Below are positions 61,688 to 64,000 of a stretch of DNA of 64,000 nucleotides, one piece after another. The position numbers and the translations under genes are program-made. The stretch is from the NCBI GenBank assembly GCA_003255065.1, contig QAOA01005544.1, forward strand, positions 434,001 to 498,000, in the 5' to 3' direction. A model generated the notes under the pieces. It had not been told where the DNA came from and ran no database searches. It worked only from the letters and a program-made list of their open reading frames with translations. The stretch is from Cercis canadensis. Its lineage: Eukaryota; Streptophyta; Magnoliopsida; Fabales; Fabaceae. Each line of letters opens with the position of its first letter. The first letter of the stretch is position 1.

Positions 61688-63650
61688 TTTGAAACTTGGA
61701 GCAATGTGGCCTAATAGATTCGAGTCATGATACAGATAGAAGAACTTTATTTCAGATCAAAGGGGAGAAGGATGAGACTTGGAAAAGATTTGGGAAAGGA
61801 CTCTCACGAGAGAGGCAAGGTTTTAATTTCTTCTTTTCTACCTTGAATGAAGTGGAACTACTTACTTATAAATTTATAATGTCGCCTCACTTTCTCCTAA
61901 AATTTTAAGAAAATTATTCTTTAGCTCTAATATTCTTTTTTGTTTGTTTTTTACTTTGGTTATAATTCTGTATTTAAACACGAAATCTATAAGTCCTGAA
62001 GACAACTTCAGTACCACTCGACCTCAAGTCATTTAATCTTTAGTTCTAATGTTTGAGAGAAAAGACCAAAACGTTTCAAAATCAAATGATTATTAAAGAA
62101 GTGTTTGTCACTTTGACATTATTTAATCATTTCTTTTAAACAATTAATTATTTGGTTTATATTTAACGATTATAATCACATGCATGAATATAATAACAGT
62201 ATAATATGAAGTGGTCCTTTTATACAAAGTGATAGATACTTACTTGAAAATTATTTGCTTTTAGAACTTTTTGATATTTTATCTCAAGAATTAGAATATG
62301 AGAATAACTTTCTCAAAAATTTATGAAGTGCAAAGCCCATTTACATTATCAGAGATGAACGAGAGGAGAGGGATGAAATTGTTTTTGTCCTTTAGAAGTT
62401 ACACGATGGGAGTTATTTATTCTCTCGGTTCTAATGATATATAAGCATAGAACCTCTAGATCAATGGAGTATGGAATGATGAACCATGAAGTATTCACTT
62501 GCGAATGGGAGAGGGGACGAAAAACAAAATAATTTGAGAGGAAAGATTAATAGTATTTTAGTTTTCTACTTTCTACCTTGCAATCGAGTGGAACCAGTTA
62601 TTCATACAGAGGCCTAAGTTTTTGCATAGAAAATTTTTATGATGGCCAGAGAGCATCTCAATAATTGTACTGAATCAATTGCATTTGCTTTTTCGCTTTT
62701 GCTTTTGCTCTTGCTTTTGCTACAATTATCTACACACAAGTTCAAATAGAATTGAAAGCACTTTTTTATTGGCTAAATTATAGAGAAGGGTAAGATATTG
62801 CTTTTTATTACATCGAGCTAATATTACTTTCTACTATATGCTTGCAATGTGTTGTGTTAGTGATTATAATAAATTGGGGAGTAGACAAAGTATTGTTGTT
62901 AGTTTTTATTTTCTGAATTATTTTTTTAACATAGATTTTTGCCAAATATAGGCCTAACTTTTTTCTAAAGGAAATTTCGTGATGATAGAGGCAGCATCTT
63001 AATAATTATAAGAGATCATTTGCATTTGCCTTATGATTTTGCTGACAACCATATGCACAGAAGTCCAAATGAATAATTACTTTTTTTTAACTAAAATGAA
63101 TAATGCTAATTTCATAATTTTTATACGCACAAATTTCTATAATTGTGCAATTAGATCCATTTAACTTAAAAAGGAAGTATAAGTTTGTCCAAGCAAAAAA
63201 AAAATGCTACTATAATTGCACAATTTTATATAGCTTAGAGATCATCTCCAAAATTTTATGAGTGATAGCTATTTGCAGGCCATAAGACTTAAATTTTTTA
63301 ACTGTCTCTAGATTACGACAGTGTAATTATTGTGATTTTCATTCTCACAATTACTCAAACAAAATCACCCATAAAATCCAGCACGATTTACCCAAACCTT
63401 AATCCAACAACCTCTCAGTTCTGCTAGACAAATACTACTTTACTTATAGTACATCACACTTACACACTTATTAGTACATGCCATATATATGAGAATCCTG
63501 CAGTTGAAGCTTTATATTCAAGCAGCCTCCAAGAGCAACTGCAATCATATATTCTTCAGAAGTTGAAGCTCGCAGTTGCAGCGATCATCACATCTACTTA
63601 ATTACTCAGAAATTGATACTGCTGATGGACTTGGCTATGAATATATTTCA
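61688..63650. other. Spacer between genes 3 and 4, with an extra promoter-like remnant
   Basis: 61690-61890 is the upstream region of gene 3. A similar segment recurs at about 62455-62640 (GATCAATGG, GGGAGAGGGGACG, TTTTCTACTTTCTACCTTG, GTGGAACCAGTTATTCATA) without any open frame attached, so it is probably the upstream remnant of a lost unit. A SINE-like unit lies in reverse at about 61940-62034. A GCTTTTGCTTTTGCT microsatellite is at about 62688-62722. 63480-63600 is shared 3' flank of gene 4. Confidence 0.5.
61940..62034 (-). repeat. SINE-like unit, copy C
   Basis: The reverse complement reads GAGGTCGAGTGGTACTGAAG, then TTGTCTTCAGGACTTATAG, then ATTTCGTGTTTAAATAC and CATAACCAAAGTAAAA-like sequence. 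It is the best-preserved tRNA-like head of the three copies. Confidence 0.5.
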
Positions 63651-64000
63651 TCAACCTTTTTGTCTTTGAAGAACAACACGGTCCCCATTGTCGATAGGCA
63701 CAAGAACATGTGATTTTAGAGTGTTTATCTCCAATCTAGGACCCTTAATTAATGGTTGGGGTTCAAGAGTACCTTTCATTACTTTGTAGCACATTTTGAA
63801 GCTCATAGCAAAATGTTTAGAACATTTTTTCATGTCACACCCATGTGGCTGAATAGTTAGAATCAAAGCTTCACTACTTCCTAGCCCAGCTAAGAAGTAT
63901 GACACATCTGGGTACAAATTGAAGTTTATAGGACTATCCATGGACACACTAGACTCAAATGCTACTAAGATAGATTGTTTGAGGTCAGCATGTCTTGCAT
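63651..64000 (-). CDS. Viral 30K movement-protein-like gene 4 (3' part, continues beyond window)
   Basis: C-terminal 115 or so residues; the frame is open to the window edge. It reads ARHADLKQSILVAFESSVSM, INFNLYPDVSYFLAGLGSSE, ALILTIQPHGCDMKKCSKHF, FKMCYKVMKGTLEPQPLIKG and ends GDRVVLQRQKG. It is closer to gene 3 (RDARRANLKDSILVAFE, TVQPHKYNM, GNQVILQGK) than to genes 1 and 2. An internal ATG at 63947 is not the likely start, since conserved sequence lies upstream of it. The N-terminal half and leader lie outside the window. Confidence 0.7.
   Translation of the reverse strand, partial: ARHADLKQSILVAFESSVSMDSPINFNLYPDVSYFLAGLGSSEALILTIQPHGCDMKKCSKHFAMSFKMCYKVMKGTLEPQPLIKGPRLEINTLKSHVLVPIDNGDRVVLQRQKG

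Noticed and set aside
1-64000. CRISPR arrays, bacterial operons, rRNA genes
   Set aside because: None is visible; the sequence is a plant nuclear region and its repeats are transposons, tandem duplications and microsatellites.

Overview
The window is nuclear DNA of a flowering plant, most likely a eudicot. It is AT-rich, has GT-AG introns, plant-only gene families (plastid-targeted proteins, NAC factor, pollen-type polygalacturonases, VAP27), (TA)n microsatellites and plant transposon families. The species cannot be fixed from the sequence. Eleven single-N positions occur. Most that can be read are flanked by the same sequence on both sides, so they look like unmerged contig or haplotype ends rather than biology.

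Layout. 1-5.5 kb: the 5' five exons of a plastidial CDP-diacylglycerol synthase gene on the minus strand, with its 3' end outside the window. 5.7-7.1 kb: two non-autonomous Mutator-type elements. 7.8-16 kb: a tandem pair of four-exon GH28 (exo)polygalacturonase genes duplicated together with their promoters. 17.3-20.5 kb: a six-exon gene for a nuclear-looking protein with a ubiquitin-interacting-motif-like helix and an EF-hand. 21.6-26.9 kb (minus): a complete eight-exon VAP27 gene with a truncated LINE in an intron. 29.2-31.7 kb (minus): a plastid-type multi-pass membrane protein with a 5' leader intron.

35-38.2 kb: a secondary-wall-type NAC gene whose exon-1 end and adjoining intron are amplified in tandem about eight times. 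Its last readable exon can splice in phase into a multi-pass membrane-protein exon. A second copy of that membrane exon lies at 49 kb behind a different first exon. Between them are a Ty1/copia retrotransposon fossil (40.7-45.4 kb) and two further Mutator-type MITEs with 9-bp target duplications.

51-64 kb: the most unusual part, a head-to-tail minus-strand array of four open frames of the viral 30K movement-protein type (like the movement domain of Caulimoviridae), plus one decayed fragment. No other viral gene is nearby. Three of the genes share a short 5' leader intron directly before the start codon, and two are about 93% identical within a recent segmental duplication. This looks like a virus-derived gene that entered host gene structure and then expanded. 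An Ogre/Tat-like LTR fragment and a TIR element lie inside the array.
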